Origin: Zhengitettix transpicula
Lineage: Eukaryota > Arthropoda > Insecta > Orthoptera > Tetrigidae
Assembly: GCA_037074705.1 (NCBI GenBank)
Contig: CM073591.1
Coordinates: forward strand, 32,468,587-32,532,586
DNA length: 64,000 nucleotides
Reading direction: 5' to 3'
Notes under the pieces: model-generated
Seen by the model: the letters and a program-made list of their open reading frames with translations, nothing else
The model's database searches: none
Told to the model about the DNA's origin: nothing
Part shown: positions 11,109 to 23,541 of the stretch, piece after piece
How the letters are laid out: the number at the start of each line of letters is the position of its first letter
Numbering within the stretch: the first letter of the stretch is position 1
Translations under genes and position numbers: made by a program

Positions 11109-13676
11109 GTATTATTTGTGATCGGGACTAACAAATTTGGCGTGGTGAATTCTTCAATAACAAATCGGAGCAAAACATTTTTGCTACACAAAGAAAGTTT
11201 TTAGAAAATTTATAAATTAAAAGTCATCATGTATAGCAACAGTATTATTCTTATGTTTATGTATGTATATAATTTGGTTCTAATTGGATGAATTCAATAT
11301 ATAAACAATTTTCTAAAAAAATAATAAAATTCTGAAATAAAATCATTCTTAGAAATTTGTCCTAAAAATTGTCCACACATTTAAACACTTCACTCCAGAA
11401 ATTATAAAAAAAACCTCTCCGCTTCAAGGATTTATTTAGACAATTTTTACACTCTTTAAAAATTAAAATTTTTCGAATTCATTTTTTTGCAGTCCCGTTA
11501 TTATTCTAATTTTGTGATGTTTATTAATTAATTATAAAAGATATGTTTTTCAATAATGTATTTATTTATTTCATGGGAAGCTAAACATTTACACCTTTAC
11601 ATTATACTAAACATAATGAAACAATAACCGTAATTCTTCGTTTGAAGATAAAATTTAATGCCTCTTCTCTATTTCTGAAACCCCGAAAGTATTCATGAAA
11701 ATTTAAAAAAAAAATTGTTCTGGAGAAATGACATCTCCGAAGCGGTTTTTTAATCTTCCTCTTTACTACTCACGCGGATTACTACTAGATTCCATGCAGC
11801 TCTAGAAGTTCCGTAGACGTTCTTTTATACGCAGACTCGTCACAGAAGAGCACAATTCAATTCTTGTAACTCAAAGCGCTCCACAGAAGTGGAAACTGCA
11901 ACCAGCGCTCCGCCACGACAACGAACAAAATTGGCAGTTTCATGTCTGAATGTCACCGGTATTCAAACATTTTACTAGGTACACTTCAGCTAATATTATG
12001 GGTTTAGTTAAACGAGTAAATAACGTTCTAAATAACGATACAGCCGTCTCGAATTTACTCAGTAACTTGTCGAGTAAATATCCTTGTAAATTGGAGTCAT
12101 GGAATGTTGATGTTAAAGTAAAATATTAATTATACCAGGACATTTAGAAAATATAAATAATTTCTGTAAAACATATTCATAAACATTTTTGGTTGAACAA
12201 ATTAATTTTTTATTCCATTTATATTTATCTGACTTCAATTCAAGCAGCCAGTTTGTCAGAATATTTTAATAAAATAAAGTTTATATAACATTTAGCTAAA
12301 TTATAATTCTTTGGTTATCAATGTAAACATTTATACGAATAATTTAAAAACAATTTATGATAGAAAATTACTGTAAATTACTTCACAATTTTTTTTTATG
12401 TTTGCAATGTTAATAAAAAATTATACTCTTTAATTTCTTATATATTCCGACTCCAATTTTTATATACCTGTTCCTGGACTTTTATCACGATCGTCTGTTG
12501 AAATTATAAACGCTTCAAACTGATTACCATAAAATATTTATCTCTAATAAATGTACGTTCCTTTGTTACACCTCACCTTTCCCATGGGTTTCATTCTCAT
12601 ACGAATATTTCTGATTTAATTTACCAATTTCTATATGCCACTCACTTATCTCTTTTTCGATTTATGGCTCAGGAATTCTGTCTTGAGTTATAGTCAGGCA
12701 TATCAAATGTAAAACGAACTATATTCTCACGCAATTACACTTGTAGCTAAATAGGAAATCTTTTGATAGTTGTGTTTAAATATTTACCGAATTCAAACTG
12801 CAAACATATTCTTATTTTCGACGTATATAATTAATATTGTAAATTTAAAGGTTATAATACGAAGACGAATTATTTTTGGAAAATATTTAAGTTCTCATTT
12901 TTTGTATATGTCGTATAATAATAATAATAATAAGGAATTTATTTACCAAAACTACTACTCAGTTCTATATTATTCACTCTTTCACAAATTTACATTTAGT
13001 AAACTTATATTTTTAAGTGAAGTATTCTTAAATTGATTAATAGAATCACATTATCTAATTTTTATTGGCACCTGATTAAATTCTTTACTTCCTATAATAA
13101 AAATACTGCTTTGTTTTAAAAACTAACCTAGCCGTAGTTGTATCTAGTTCTACCTTATTTCTAACATTTTACGGGTTATTATAACACTTATATGCTAAAC
13201 AATTATTGAAATAGGGCGCCAAGAAGTTGATCTTACAAAAATATCACTGAAACTTGACAAATCATTTCTGTCAACATTAGTGGGACACTAAATGCATTTA
13301 TTAGATACACCATACAACACATAACAACAGTAATAGAAAAGTGCAAGTATAATACAATAATAAATTATAATTTTAGATTATTTGGTTAAAAAAATTATAC
13401 TCTATATAAAAACCTAATACTAAATGCTTCAAGTATATGACATTCCATTTGGATTTAACTGACACTGGACATTAGCGTTATCCTTATTTTCTTACAAAAC
13501 CTCCAAAGATATGTTAATTATTAATAACGGTGAAACATTTTGATAAAAATACTAGCTGAGTTGCTAACCCACGAATCACCGAAACCTGTAGCGAAATGTT
13601 CAGTAAGATTCGTAGCCTGTGTCTCGTTGTTTACAACTGCGAACGGCATTCGTAATGAATGGGCTTCCAGACGGTA
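11109..13676. other. AT-rich non-coding DNA
   Basis: Mostly AT-rich. A mixed patch at about 11800-11950 holds no convincing frame. Nothing else recognised except the (AAT)n tract listed separately. Confidence 0.55.
12914..12933. repeat. (AAT)n microsatellite
   Basis: About six ATA/AAT units. Confidence 0.85.
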
Positions 13677-13713
13677 TCAGAATTTATGTGCCAGCAGAAT
13701 GTCTTTATTACGG

Positions 13714-13911
13714 CTATAAATACTGACGCAGCATCGAAACGTCCGGCACCTTCTTCTCCTTCTTGTTCTTATGCCCCTTAGACATAGACCTGCCCGGAGC
13801 ACGCACGGCATCCTCACAGCGCAAGCCAATGGGGCGGCAGAATACCTTTCCGGCACGGAATATGAGAAATACGGAGAAGGAAAGTCTAAAAATAAATAAT
13901 TTCTCACTGAA
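13714..13911 (-). CDS. Candidate small coding exon, Lys-rich (unrecognised)
   Basis: A minus-strand frame is open from about 13911 to a TAG at 13714-13716. An internal ATG at 13785 gives a 23-residue lysine-rich end starting MSKGHKNKKEKK. Third codon positions are mostly G or C (AAG AAC AAG AAG GAG AAG AAG) against an AT-rich background, which is what draws attention. Upstream on the same strand are a CCGCCCC box and ATTGG, compatible with a promoter. It could be a terminal exon, a 5' exon with a short leader, or a chance frame in a GC-rich island. I recognise no family. Confidence 0.2.
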   Translation of the reverse strand, partial: FSEKLFIFRLSFSVFLIFRAGKVFCRPIGLRCEDAVRAPGRSMSKGHKNKKEKKVPDVSMLRQYL

Positions 13912-13934
13912 TTAACTAAAAGTAGTTTCGTCAC

Positions 13935-16171
13935 ATGTTATTTATATTATTGTTCTTAACTTCTGTCACTTATTTTGTAAAGTAACTTTAATCACTTGTT
14001 TCTCTCTTGAATTGTTAAATGTTTTCATTTTATAAATATTCTGCTCATCGTATTTGTCTTATTTTTAAAATAAATATTAATCTGATTATCAAAGCAATTA
14101 ATTCGAAATCGTAGTTGCACTTCAACGAAAAAAATTGTAATTAAAAAAGTATGACAGATAGTAAATAATTTTTCCTACGATGAAAGTAATAAATATCATT
14201 CATATTTGAATAATATAAGATATTGTTTTATGAAACAAAGTAATTCTGAGGAAATGTAATAAAAAATACTATGAAAATTCGTCGAAACAAGTATTTTTAA
14301 ATTAATTTTTATATGCTCTTCTTGATAGTCCTACTACAACACATTGTTTTTTAAACTCAAGTTACTCTCTTCTCAAATGTATTCTCTTCCTGAATATCAG
14401 CATGTTTAAGCTAAATTATATTTCAGCTCTAATCTTTTGGCGCCCGAAATTTAAGACTGCTTTGATGATATTTTGACACTGTTTTTTTAAATATAAGGAA
14501 AGACCTTAATGAAATAAATAGTTGCACAAACATTTATTTCAAAACTTTCTGCTCTTTCCTCCATTGAAAATGAATTTAAAAGTAAGAACATATTGATTCA
14601 GCACCATATATCATTGTAAAAGAAGTTGAATTGAATATACAGACATCATCAGTAAAATGTTATTACTTTGGCCCAGTACGAACAGAGAACTGCTGTATGT
14701 GAAAGAAATTCTGTGAAAAACACGAAAATTAATATTATTGTAAATCCTTTAACATTTTCAATGGCCTTCGGCTCATTGCAAATTTTTTCTTAATACATTA
14801 TAATTTTAACCAATTTGTACTTATGAAGAATAGCCCCTTCACAAATATGAGTAATTTCAATTTCTGTACTCTATGGCACTGTCAGGATTAATAAGCAACC
14901 GACAGTTAATTAAATCATTTTTGTTCGAGAGGTTGTATGTTGACGTCTTTTTATACGAAATCGATAATGCAGTTTTCTGATAAATTGGAGACAATAGTTC
15001 TTTATTGAATTAAGACGTCTTAAAACTCCATTATCTGTTTTTTTTGTTGGAATTTTCGCATCATGTTCCATAGTACATAGTAATTAACTGCCTGTTTAAG
15101 TAACAACTTTTATGCGATTTAATTTCTAATCCATATACGTTTAAAATGTTTCGTAGTTCCGAATAACACATCCAGCTGAAACCATGAGAACTCATCGGAT
15201 ATCTATTAATCTATTAGGAAACGGATACAGATTATCACAGTATATATTTATAAGGGCTCTCCGAGTCGCGCCAGTAAGCTGAGGTGTATTGCCTACACAA
15301 AACATATAATATATCTACTGTATTTGTATACAGAACGAAATACATAATACATTATTTGTGGATTTAATTGTATATTGTATAATAATATTAATGCTGCAAA
15401 TCTGTGATTATCTGGAACCGCCTAACTCGTATGCAACCCACACCATCAGCAAACAGATTCAAAAGTGTCCCCTCTTTTTTAAAAAAATACAAAATAGGTT
15501 TCTGCGACACTCGTTGCAGGGCAGACAGCATCAGACAATCTGATCGTAAGCAGCAGAACAATGATTAGATGTGTTCCGCGTCTTGAGACCTGGACAATGG
15601 AATACATTGATGGGTCCGAGCCCGCCATTTGCCGATTGGCCACGGTACAGGCCAGAGCGACTATCGACCTGCAAGACAAACAGCGGCCTGATCTCGCGTA
15701 TAATAATGCGGCTAGCGGAGCCATTACTCGGTGCGCCGGCTCATCTGACTTTCAGTGATAGCGCCGTGATAAATAAAACACAGCTGCGCTACAAGCGGCC
15801 GCTAAGTAATGGATTCCCTCGCATACGTGTGCGAGCCTTTCTTACTCGACTAGGCTTTACTTAGATTTATGTCGCCGGCGATAACGATTTGGGGTTATCC
15901 ATATTTAGACTGAAGGATTGATTTATTTATAAGGAAATTAGCAATATCTTTATAAAACCTGAACCAGGTGCGTACTTCCAATGTGGATATTTAACGAATA
16001 CTGAAGATTTCAATTGCAAGTGTGTTGGAAACGACTGACACATTGACAAATTTCCTATTGTTTTGTGATACTAAAATCGAGAACAGAATATAAGGTTCCA
16101 GAAGGACGAGGAGGTAAAATAAGAAACTAAAACCTACAGTAACATAATTGAAAAAATATCGACGAAATCTG
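13935..16171. other. AT-rich DNA with a GC-rich island
   Basis: The segment at about 15500-15870 is markedly GC-rich with many CpG (for example GCGCCGGC near 15732 and GCGGCCGC near 15796). It holds overlapping frames of 65 and 97 codons plus and 81 codons minus, none with a recognisable domain. Long frames in several phases are expected when GC content rises, so they are not evidence of coding. The rest is AT-rich and featureless. Confidence 0.45.
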
Positions 16172-16340
16172 GAATGGATTCCGGTGTCTCCCGCTTACTA
16201 CACGGTTGTTTTAACCCGAGTTCAATTCCCGGTCCAGTCGAGATTTTTCCACCCTGGAACTTTAATTAAATCTCATGCCCTACATGGCTGAGCTTTGGTT
16301 GAAACTGTTCCTACTGATCGAAACGAAACATTGTGTTTAA
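16172..16340 (+). mobile_element. tRNA-derived SINE fragment
   Basis: GAGTTCAATTCC at 16219-16230 fits a pol III B box and is followed by CGGTCCAGTCGAGATTTTTCC and a SINE-like body ending near 16340. The A-box region (about 16180-16215) is degenerate. The segment after the B box resembles the one at 42591-42610, suggesting one SINE family. Confidence 0.5.
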
Positions 16341-16351
16341 GAAGTATTCTA

Positions 16352-16547
16352 GCCGACCTCCTGTGGTGTAGGGGCCAGCGTGACTGCCGCACATCAACTG
16401 AGGTCCTGGGTTCGAATCCCGGTTAGGGCATTGATGTTTCTGTGCGTGAGAGAAACTCTCATTAAATCAAGTCCCCCAAGAAGGAAAAATAAGTTCCTAC
16501 ACTGAATCGCTAATAACCAGAGCTGTTGATGCGACTGTAAAAAAAAT
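16352..16547 (+). mobile_element. tRNA-derived SINE
   Basis: The head has a clear pol III promoter: A box TGGTGTAGGGG at 16364-16374 and B box GGTTCGAATCC at 16409-16419, spaced as in a tRNA gene. A tRNA-unrelated body and an A-rich tail at about 16539-16547 follow. It is not a functional tRNA: the 3' acceptor half is missing and the body continues. It lies directly downstream of another SINE fragment in the same orientation. No clear target duplication. Confidence 0.75.
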
Positions 16548-18255
16548 CAATATAAAAAATTTATTCTAACAAGAAAATGAAACAGGTTAGTGGTACGAAT
16601 ATTCATTCATTTTGAGTATAAAGAAACACGAAAAACGCAGTACGTTAAAAAATGAGACAAAATTGTGTTCGAAATATATAAATCAAATAAGTGTAGCTGG
16701 AGAGAAATATCTAGACTTGAGATAAACGATGCGAAGTCGTTCACTGAAATCACTGGTAATCACTTTGTTATGGAAGCTTCATAGAGTAAAAGCAATTCTG
16801 AAAAAAAAAAAGATAAAATGAATGTTTTCTTTAAGAAAAATAGTTCTGTTTATCCCTGTCGGAGTTCCCACCTGACGACAGTACTCCCCTCCATCTTCTG
16901 CCTTCTTCCACCGCACACGTAACACGCCATGCTATTCCTCGTGACTACAGTATGGAGGCAACAGCTCTAGAAAGGACAATGCGGTAAATAGAATAAAACT
17001 ATTCTCGATCTTCCAAAACAAATGCTACACGTAACTTGGAACATTTTAAAAATGCGTCCGTTCAACATAAATACAACCGTTAAAAAGTAATAAATTATTT
17101 TTCTCAATAATGGAAGTAATATATTAATATTTTACAATTGTCAAAGACCAAATAATTTATAAAAACAAGTTTAATGATTAAAAATTTGTTATACATACGT
17201 TAGGACCGCTTCAATTATTAATTAATAGGAGGCATATCTGGGCTGCATGCCAACGAAAACTATTGCAACTGATCGACATTAAAAAAAATTATAGTGAAAG
17301 TTCCAATTTTGCGATATTTCTGTCAGAAGTATTCAGGACGAGTTAAGGAAAACGTCGACTGGAACGAGAGATCAACAAGAACTCAAAATTTTAATAAATT
17401 CAGAGGTGTAAATTGAAATAAACATACACCAGAGGGAGCACAAAGAATATTCTACATTACAATTTCGGAGAATATTGATCGGAATCAATTGAAGTTAAAT
17501 TTATATTTATTTATTTCGTTACGGCCTCAGTATCGATTAACTTTGAAGTTTTCGGTAGATATTTAATATTTTAACAATAAGTATATTGCCGTCATCGTAT
17601 TCAAATTTAACTAAAACACCTTATCAGTATAGAAATATTTTTTTAAAAATTCGTCTTAATGCGAGTGTTTTCACGTACTTAATTATGTTGATCAGTTCTA
17701 CGAATCCGCCCAAAATTAGTAAAAATATACCCATTGTACGTTTTAAAACTTATATCCGAGTAATTAGTAAAGCAAGCGTTGTTAATCTAGCTAGGTAAAA
17801 ATTCCAAGGTTTAGTTAGCATCTCTATCATGAATTAAATTATTTGAATTCGCCATTTTTTTTTATATTTTCGATTTAAAGTGAAAGTTGTAATTAATATA
17901 AAGCACATTTATTGATTTATTTAAAAACATTGGCTGTAAAATGGCACTAAAATTAGTGACACTCGAGTTAAAATTAAAAAATTGAAATAACTCAAATACC
18001 GAATCTGAAAAAAATTGGTTTTCAGTAGATATTTATGTTTAAATATAAATTTTAGTGAAAATTAATTATTTTTAAACATAAAGTCTACTTTTCCATAACG
18101 TAGTTTTAGTAGAAGAAATGTTCAATATTTTTTTTTTAAAATTTTTCAAGCAGATCAAGAAGGAAATTTAATTTAACTAAAAATTGTCTGACGTACTTGA
18201 AAGATATAATGTAAATGTCTCAAGAAGAATTTTAATAACAAAATTACAAAATTGT
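16548..18255. other. AT-rich non-coding DNA
   Basis: No gene or repeat recognised. The 70-codon frame at 17586-17798 has AT-driven composition. Confidence 0.55.
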
Positions 18256-18293
18256 TAGACGACGTTTCGTCCTTACATTACGACCTCTTCAGG
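18256..18293 (-). ncRNA. Hammerhead-like motif (Penelope-type relic)
   Basis: Minus strand reads CTGAAGA, then GGTC, a loop, GGAC, then GAAACGTCGTC. CTGANGA, short stem II and GAAA is the hammerhead core order, and such motifs are known in Penelope-like retroelement terminal repeats. There is one extra base between the core and stem II, and helix I is not convincing, so it is probably an inactive relic. Confidence 0.35.
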
Positions 18294-19455
18294 TATTAAT
18301 AACTGGAAGGAGACATCTCTAGCCTGGACGCGAAGGTATACTCTACTACATTATAAAAATGTAAATAGTTATAAATTAATGTTATTTATTCTCGATTATA
18401 AAAATTAAACATCGTTTAATTATGCGAAAATTTAAATACCATTATCATGCGTATATTGACGTTTCTTTGACATCTTCTTTGCAGAGAAATCTGGATAAAA
18501 CAAGTCTGACGTTTCCATTTTCTTATCTTCTTTTTCCTGCCGGCAGTACACAAGTTTACCAATGGCGACTGCAGAAACTCATTACAATTCCTTAATAACT
18601 TTATGCTGAGTTCCCCCAAAGGTTGCAGTCCTAATCAAAACTCGACCGGAAAAGTAATTACAACGAAATTATTAACATGTAATGCGACTAGGGATTCATA
18701 TCAATACGGACGTGGTATTAATACAATTTTTAATAACCCCGAGAAAATATTTCATCAATGAAGTAAAAATGGTTTCATTATTGAATTTCAACTCATTTTT
18801 TTCGATAATCCACAGCGTGACATTAACATTCAAATAAAAGCCCACGACATTCGCGACTCGGTGGCTCCATCGGAGCTTGTGGAATTCTCGTAATATATCT
18901 TCCTTTTTCTTCCAGAGAATGTTACGGAACCGCAGTAGAAAAATATCTTCCTAAATATTATCATTCCGAAAGACTCCTGCCGCCTCCGGAGGAAGTGTCA
19001 ACCGTCATACGAAATATACACGAAAGACAGTGAACTCTCAGACCATTTTCCAATATAATATTGTATTTTTGTTGCGGACTCTTACGAACAGACTTTTAAT
19101 CAAGAATTAAAAGTTAACCTCCAGTCTATATCATCAGGTTTTTATTATTATATAATTTATTGGTATAGAATTTATTTTTTAGGAAATTTATAACGTATTA
19201 CCGGTTATTTAAATCTAGATTGAGAATTAAATTCTGATTTTCGAATATATATAATATAATTCCGTTTTTAAATAAATTAGCATGTAAACAAAATATTCAT
19301 GATGTTGAGAAGGTTTTATATAAAAAAAATTGTTATTATTTATTTTAAAAAGGGAAATAATGCGTTAAACAAAAAAAAAGTTTTCTAATAAAATCATCTA
19401 CAGGTAAACTTGAAGAAAAACAATGTTTCAATTGAAACCGTAACCATCTCTTTCA

Positions 19456-19560
19456 AGTGAAGATGGTGGCGAAAATAAACACTGAAACGTTGCATGTCTC
19501 TGACGATTTTAACCAACTGGAAGCCCACGAGGATTTAATTCACACTCTACACCTGGAAAA
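19456..19560 (+). other. Penelope-type 3' relic with hammerhead-like motif
   Basis: GTGAAGATGGTG, then a loop, CACTGAAACGTTGCATG follows the core-stem-GAAA order but with the first C replaced by G. The sequence after it (CTGGAAGCCCACGAGGATTT and onward) is the kind of tail that accompanies this motif in dispersed retroelements. The family call rests on pattern recognition, not alignment. Confidence 0.3.
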
Positions 19561-19675
19561 TCATCGTTCTGTAAAGAAAAACGTATTAGTTGAAAATTAT
19601 ACTGAAGTTTGGCGATGTACAATGGAATAATATTGAAAGGAAATTCCTAGTCATTCGTGAAAGACTTACTATTAA

Positions 19676-20193
19676 TTTTTTTTTTAGGGCAACAGGCTAC
19701 ATGAGGGTGATCCACAATGGGCAACTTCCCTTTAATAGCAAAGGAAGGGATTTGAAAGGGGGCATGCGGAAGGGTAGAGCAAGCTAGCCAAGGGTTACTA
19801 GGGCCCCCGGGCTATGGTTTAAGGATCCTACCCGGCATTCGCCTAAAGAAATGCAGGGAAAACCCTAGAAAAACAGGTAGGTCGGGCATTGGGTACTTGT
19901 CCCACGCCCTTCCGATAGCGGGAGAGGAGTTTGCTGTGGGGACGCAGCATTCCCTTCTCCGTGCCTCGACCAGTTTAGGAGGCAGCTGGCTGACTATTCC
20001 AATGGGAATAGCGGACAACTCTTACCGTATGCCCAAGGTCTGTGACCCCGGAACATACACCTCTCAGAACAGTCCGAGGAGCCTCGGCTTGTGGGAACCT
20101 TAGTTAAAAAACGGAGAGGAAAAGGCATACCCAAAGGTAGCCCCTTCGTATCTCTCCTAAAAGGTTCTGCCTGCGAGAGAACATCCCTCGCAG
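19676..20193 (-). mobile_element. PA-560, near full-length copy
   Basis: A T run at 19676-19685 marks the poly(A) end. Read on the minus strand, the copy begins with a single hairpin monomer (about 20168-20193). It lacks about 9 bp near 19876 (the TGCATCGGG segment) relative to other copies. Confidence 0.85.
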
Positions 20194-20249
20194 GTCCGTT
20201 GTAATAGAAAATATATGAATGAGGGATAAACCAAGCCTGAGAGAGGCTG

Positions 20250-20288
20250 CAGATTACCCTCATGTAGCCTGTTGCCCTAAATAAAAAA
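20250..20288 (+). mobile_element. PA-560 terminal fragment in opposite orientation
   Basis: About 27 bp of the element's extreme 3' end (GATTACCCTCATGTAGCCTG and onward) plus an A-rich tail lie 57 bp beyond the 5' end of the preceding copy but inverted, so the region is bounded by inverted copies of the same end. Confidence 0.6.
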
Positions 20289-21119
20289 ATAATTATAATT
20301 TTCCGAATTACAACTCCACAGTGAGGGATTAGACAAAATTCGAAACAAATAAATATAAAATTGTACTTAGCTTTTTCCGGCGACTAATCATAACCCAGCT
20401 TCTACGTCACATTCTAGAAAGACAATGGCCGAGCAAGCACCAATCAAAAACCACCTTCTTAAATTTTTATTGAACGCTGATTTTTACGTCTTAATAACCC
20501 TTTTAAATATTTCTTCGTTAGAATACAAACCACTCACAGAAAGAAACTAAAAGTATAATTTAAATTATAAGCTTTACAAGGAAGTTGATTAATTAAATAC
20601 AACTTATATATGATTAAAATGTAAGGTGTCTTTTTTTCAGCCTGTAAAACACTCCTGAGCATATTTCCATGAATTTTATTTAATATTTTTATTCGTATTT
20701 TAATTTTTCAAATGTCCGTATCCCCTCCAATAAATGGTTTAAGTCTTCTCCCTGACGTCAGGATGAAAGTGGGTTACTTTCGTTGTTAGTGCGTTAAAAA
20801 TAAAAAATCAATCAATCTGTTGTAAGTACACCTATATTTGGGTTTTTAATACCATTATCCGGAAAGATTCATTTGGATGAAGCCATTACAGTTTTTAGTA
20901 TTCTATAAAACTGTTTGAGCCTCGGACTTAAGTTATCCAGACGAATCGGCCAAGTGAATTCGTCTCTAAGATTTAGAAAATAGATTCTGGAAGCGGCGTG
21001 TTACCGAACACGAGAAAATATTGCGACATCAATAATGATTCCCATCACGATGAATTTTTCTTGTTAAACAAAATGAACTCACATGATTCAAATAGACAAA
21101 GGCGTTTTTTCTACTCGAA
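20289..21119. other. AT-rich non-coding DNA
   Basis: Nothing recognised. Confidence 0.5.
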
Positions 21120-21123
21120 GTAA

Positions 21124-21522
21124 CCCTTTAGTGTAGCATATATGCTACATAATATTTAGTAGCACAGCCAGTGCCGTCTGTTGGTTTCTAAGAGAGCTAA
21201 TTTGTGATTCAGATATGAAACAACATGTTCTTAAGGAAATGTGAAAGTTTTGGCATCCGTGGACATGCATATCCTAGCTTTCTGTGAGCCAACCCTTCAG
21301 GCCAGATTTTTCTACCCGCCGGCCAACGTAAGAATATTTATTGCCTCCGTTTTTATGGTATTTTCTTGAAATAAAATTTAACCGTCACCATTTTCATGTG
21401 CAACATCATGACTAAAATTGACTTTCTGATGATTTTTGGGTTACTTTCTCTGTATTGTATTTTAAAAAAATACGTCTTAAAAATTTTCTTTAAAAAATAC
21501 ATAAAATTAATGCATTAAAGGG
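21124..21522. mobile_element. piggyBac-like MITE candidate
   Basis: The ends are CCCTTTA at the left and TAAAGGG at the right, giving a perfect 7-bp terminal inverted repeat (10 bp, TAACCCTTTA, with flanks). The right flank is TTAA (21523-21526) and the left is GTAA (21120-21123), so the TTAA target duplication has at most one change. CCC-starting ends at TTAA are the hallmark of piggyBac. About 400 bp, no transposase. A perfect 16-bp palindrome GTAGCATATATGCTAC lies at 21133-21148. Confidence 0.5.
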
Positions 21523-21526
21523 TTAA

Positions 21527-22839
21527 AATATCTTGAGGCAACGGAAGGTCTGTTACTAGATGCAGTTGTGACGAAGTATCCTGTCCAGGTGGAGATTCTA
21601 AAGTAAATCAGTGTAACGAAAAATGAGGGATTTCACGACTAAACTTGAAATTATGGCGGATGGTGAGTTCTGGACTACTCTCACTCAACTGCAGTGTGAT
21701 GTAACGAAAATAAATGTAGAGAGTACATGTGGCACATCAGCTTGAAGATGATGAACTTTGATTAAATTCCGGGTGGCAGAGTGTGTGGGATACGCCAGTG
21801 TCAGACACTTAGCTCTGTAATTAGCGCCTCTGTGTGTGTGTGTGTGTGAGGAGAACTCGCAGACCAGTGTCAGACTGCTTCACCTCACTCCACAGCTTCA
21901 ACTACATCTCGTCCTGTTGTCGTAATCTGATTAATACAATAAAGTTTCCTGCCAAGGGTCCGGCGGCTCTCAGCTCCCAGGTGTTACTCGAAAACTTGAA
22001 ACTAATTACAGAAGCAGACTCGAGATCAACCTACTCTCAGTTTCGTATAAGAGGGAGCTAATTGGAACACTGCTCGATAATCCTGATTAAACTAGCGTCA
22101 GCCCGGACTATTTAGGGTACAGCGACACTATGGCGTGGATTTTATGAAGTCTGAAAACAAAATTGAGTGCAGCTGCGATCTAAATAGTTCACTCAGACAC
22201 GATTTAGTTTGTAAAGTATACGGGACAACCATTATCAGTATTTAATTTTTTTATACGACGATGTTACTTTGTTAGTTTTAATCAGTCTACCTTATCGATT
22301 TAGACTGAGGGCCTAATGAAAAATAATTTATATGCAATTACCTTCACCCTTACGTTATACCTCCCCCCTCCTCTCCCATACCATCCATAACGAAGCCACC
22401 ACATGTGTATTTTAACTCCTGACCTTTAGACTGGTGCGCTTACAACAAGCCCATGTCTACTTAACCTATGGATATTTAATAAATACAGCAAATTGGAGCA
22501 GAGTGATTGTGTTGTTCCAGCAAAGAGACGTAATGGCTTGATCCGAATGATTTTTTCGGGTTAGAGTATTAAAACCTAATACTCATAACTTACACCAGAA
22601 TGATTTTTTAAAGATATGACGATTAAAAAAGTTTCAAATTGAAATGTATGTAGTTTCTATATACTAAATTATTTTCAAAAAAAGAAAACATGTATCTTTC
22701 TTCCAGTTGGCAAGGAGAACACCGAACGCACTTTTTGGACAGGATACGGATATATTAAAGATACTAATACGGAAAATCGTAAAAAATCTTGTCAGCTGTC
22801 AGCTGTAATTTGCGTTACATTTTATTTATATTTAAAATA
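21527..22839. other. Mixed-composition non-coding DNA
   Basis: About 21560-22220 is less AT-rich than its surroundings and contains a (TG)n tract at 21831-21848. The 75-codon frame at 21834-22061 starts in that microsatellite and is unlikely to be real. No gene recognised. Confidence 0.45.
21831..21848. repeat. (TG)n microsatellite
   Basis: Nine TG units. Confidence 0.9.
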
Positions 22840-23494
22840 CTGTGTGACCGGCGTTGCCTTGGTTGTCCTAATTAAACTCAGCGACATCCACAATCCCGGA
22901 TTTTATTCTAACCTGGGTTGTTTTTGCATTATTCTTATGTAAAGCCCTTCCACTCCCATCCCTAAAGGTGTTTCCCTCCCACGCCGAAAGGGATTGAAAT
23001 TATACACCAAAATTTGTGGAGAATCACTATCTGTCTCAATGGACCCTAAAACTTTTATTTCGGCAAAAATATAGCCCATTTTTACATAATTAAAACTTTC
23101 CACTCCACCCGTTGTAGTTAAAAGAGAAGCTGAATATCATAACTCACAACCCCGATTCGACTCAAATCTCGGTTGTTTTTGCGTTTTTTTTGTGTTAAGT
23201 ACCTTCACCCCCACCATTAACGGATCTCCCTTCCCATGCCGATAGCGGTGGAAAATATCGGTAGAAACACTATCAATATCGTTTTATCCCGTGAAATATA
23301 ATTCGACGTATATATCGTCCATTTCAACATGTTTGATAGTTTTCTTTATCTCAGTGGTAGCCGTGTCTCACCCCCACAGTGTTTGTTTCTCGTTCGTTAG
23401 GGACACGTGTAAGATTTTGGTAAAATTTTCTCCACGGGTGCAGATTTTTATACGGAACATACTCAAAAATATACAGTCTATTTTATTTGTTAGA
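22840..23494 (-). mobile_element. Helitron-like non-autonomous element, copy H3
   Basis: The minus-strand 5' end TCTAACAAATAAAATAGACT starts at 23494 after a host A. The 3' end near 22840 retains GGCAACGCCGG (half of the hairpin) but the final CTAG is eroded. The body has the shared words AACTCAGCGACATCCA, CCCACGCCGAAAGG and TTTCAACATGTTTG (plus-strand reading). Length about 655 bp, similar to H1. Confidence 0.6.
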
Positions 23495-23541
23495 TAAATA
23501 ATATTTGAATTTATTTATGAACTTATATTCACACTATATAA

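Noticed and set aside
16352..16430. Possible tRNA gene
   Set aside because: A and B boxes are good but the acceptor and 3' structure do not close, and a SINE body with an A-rich tail follows.
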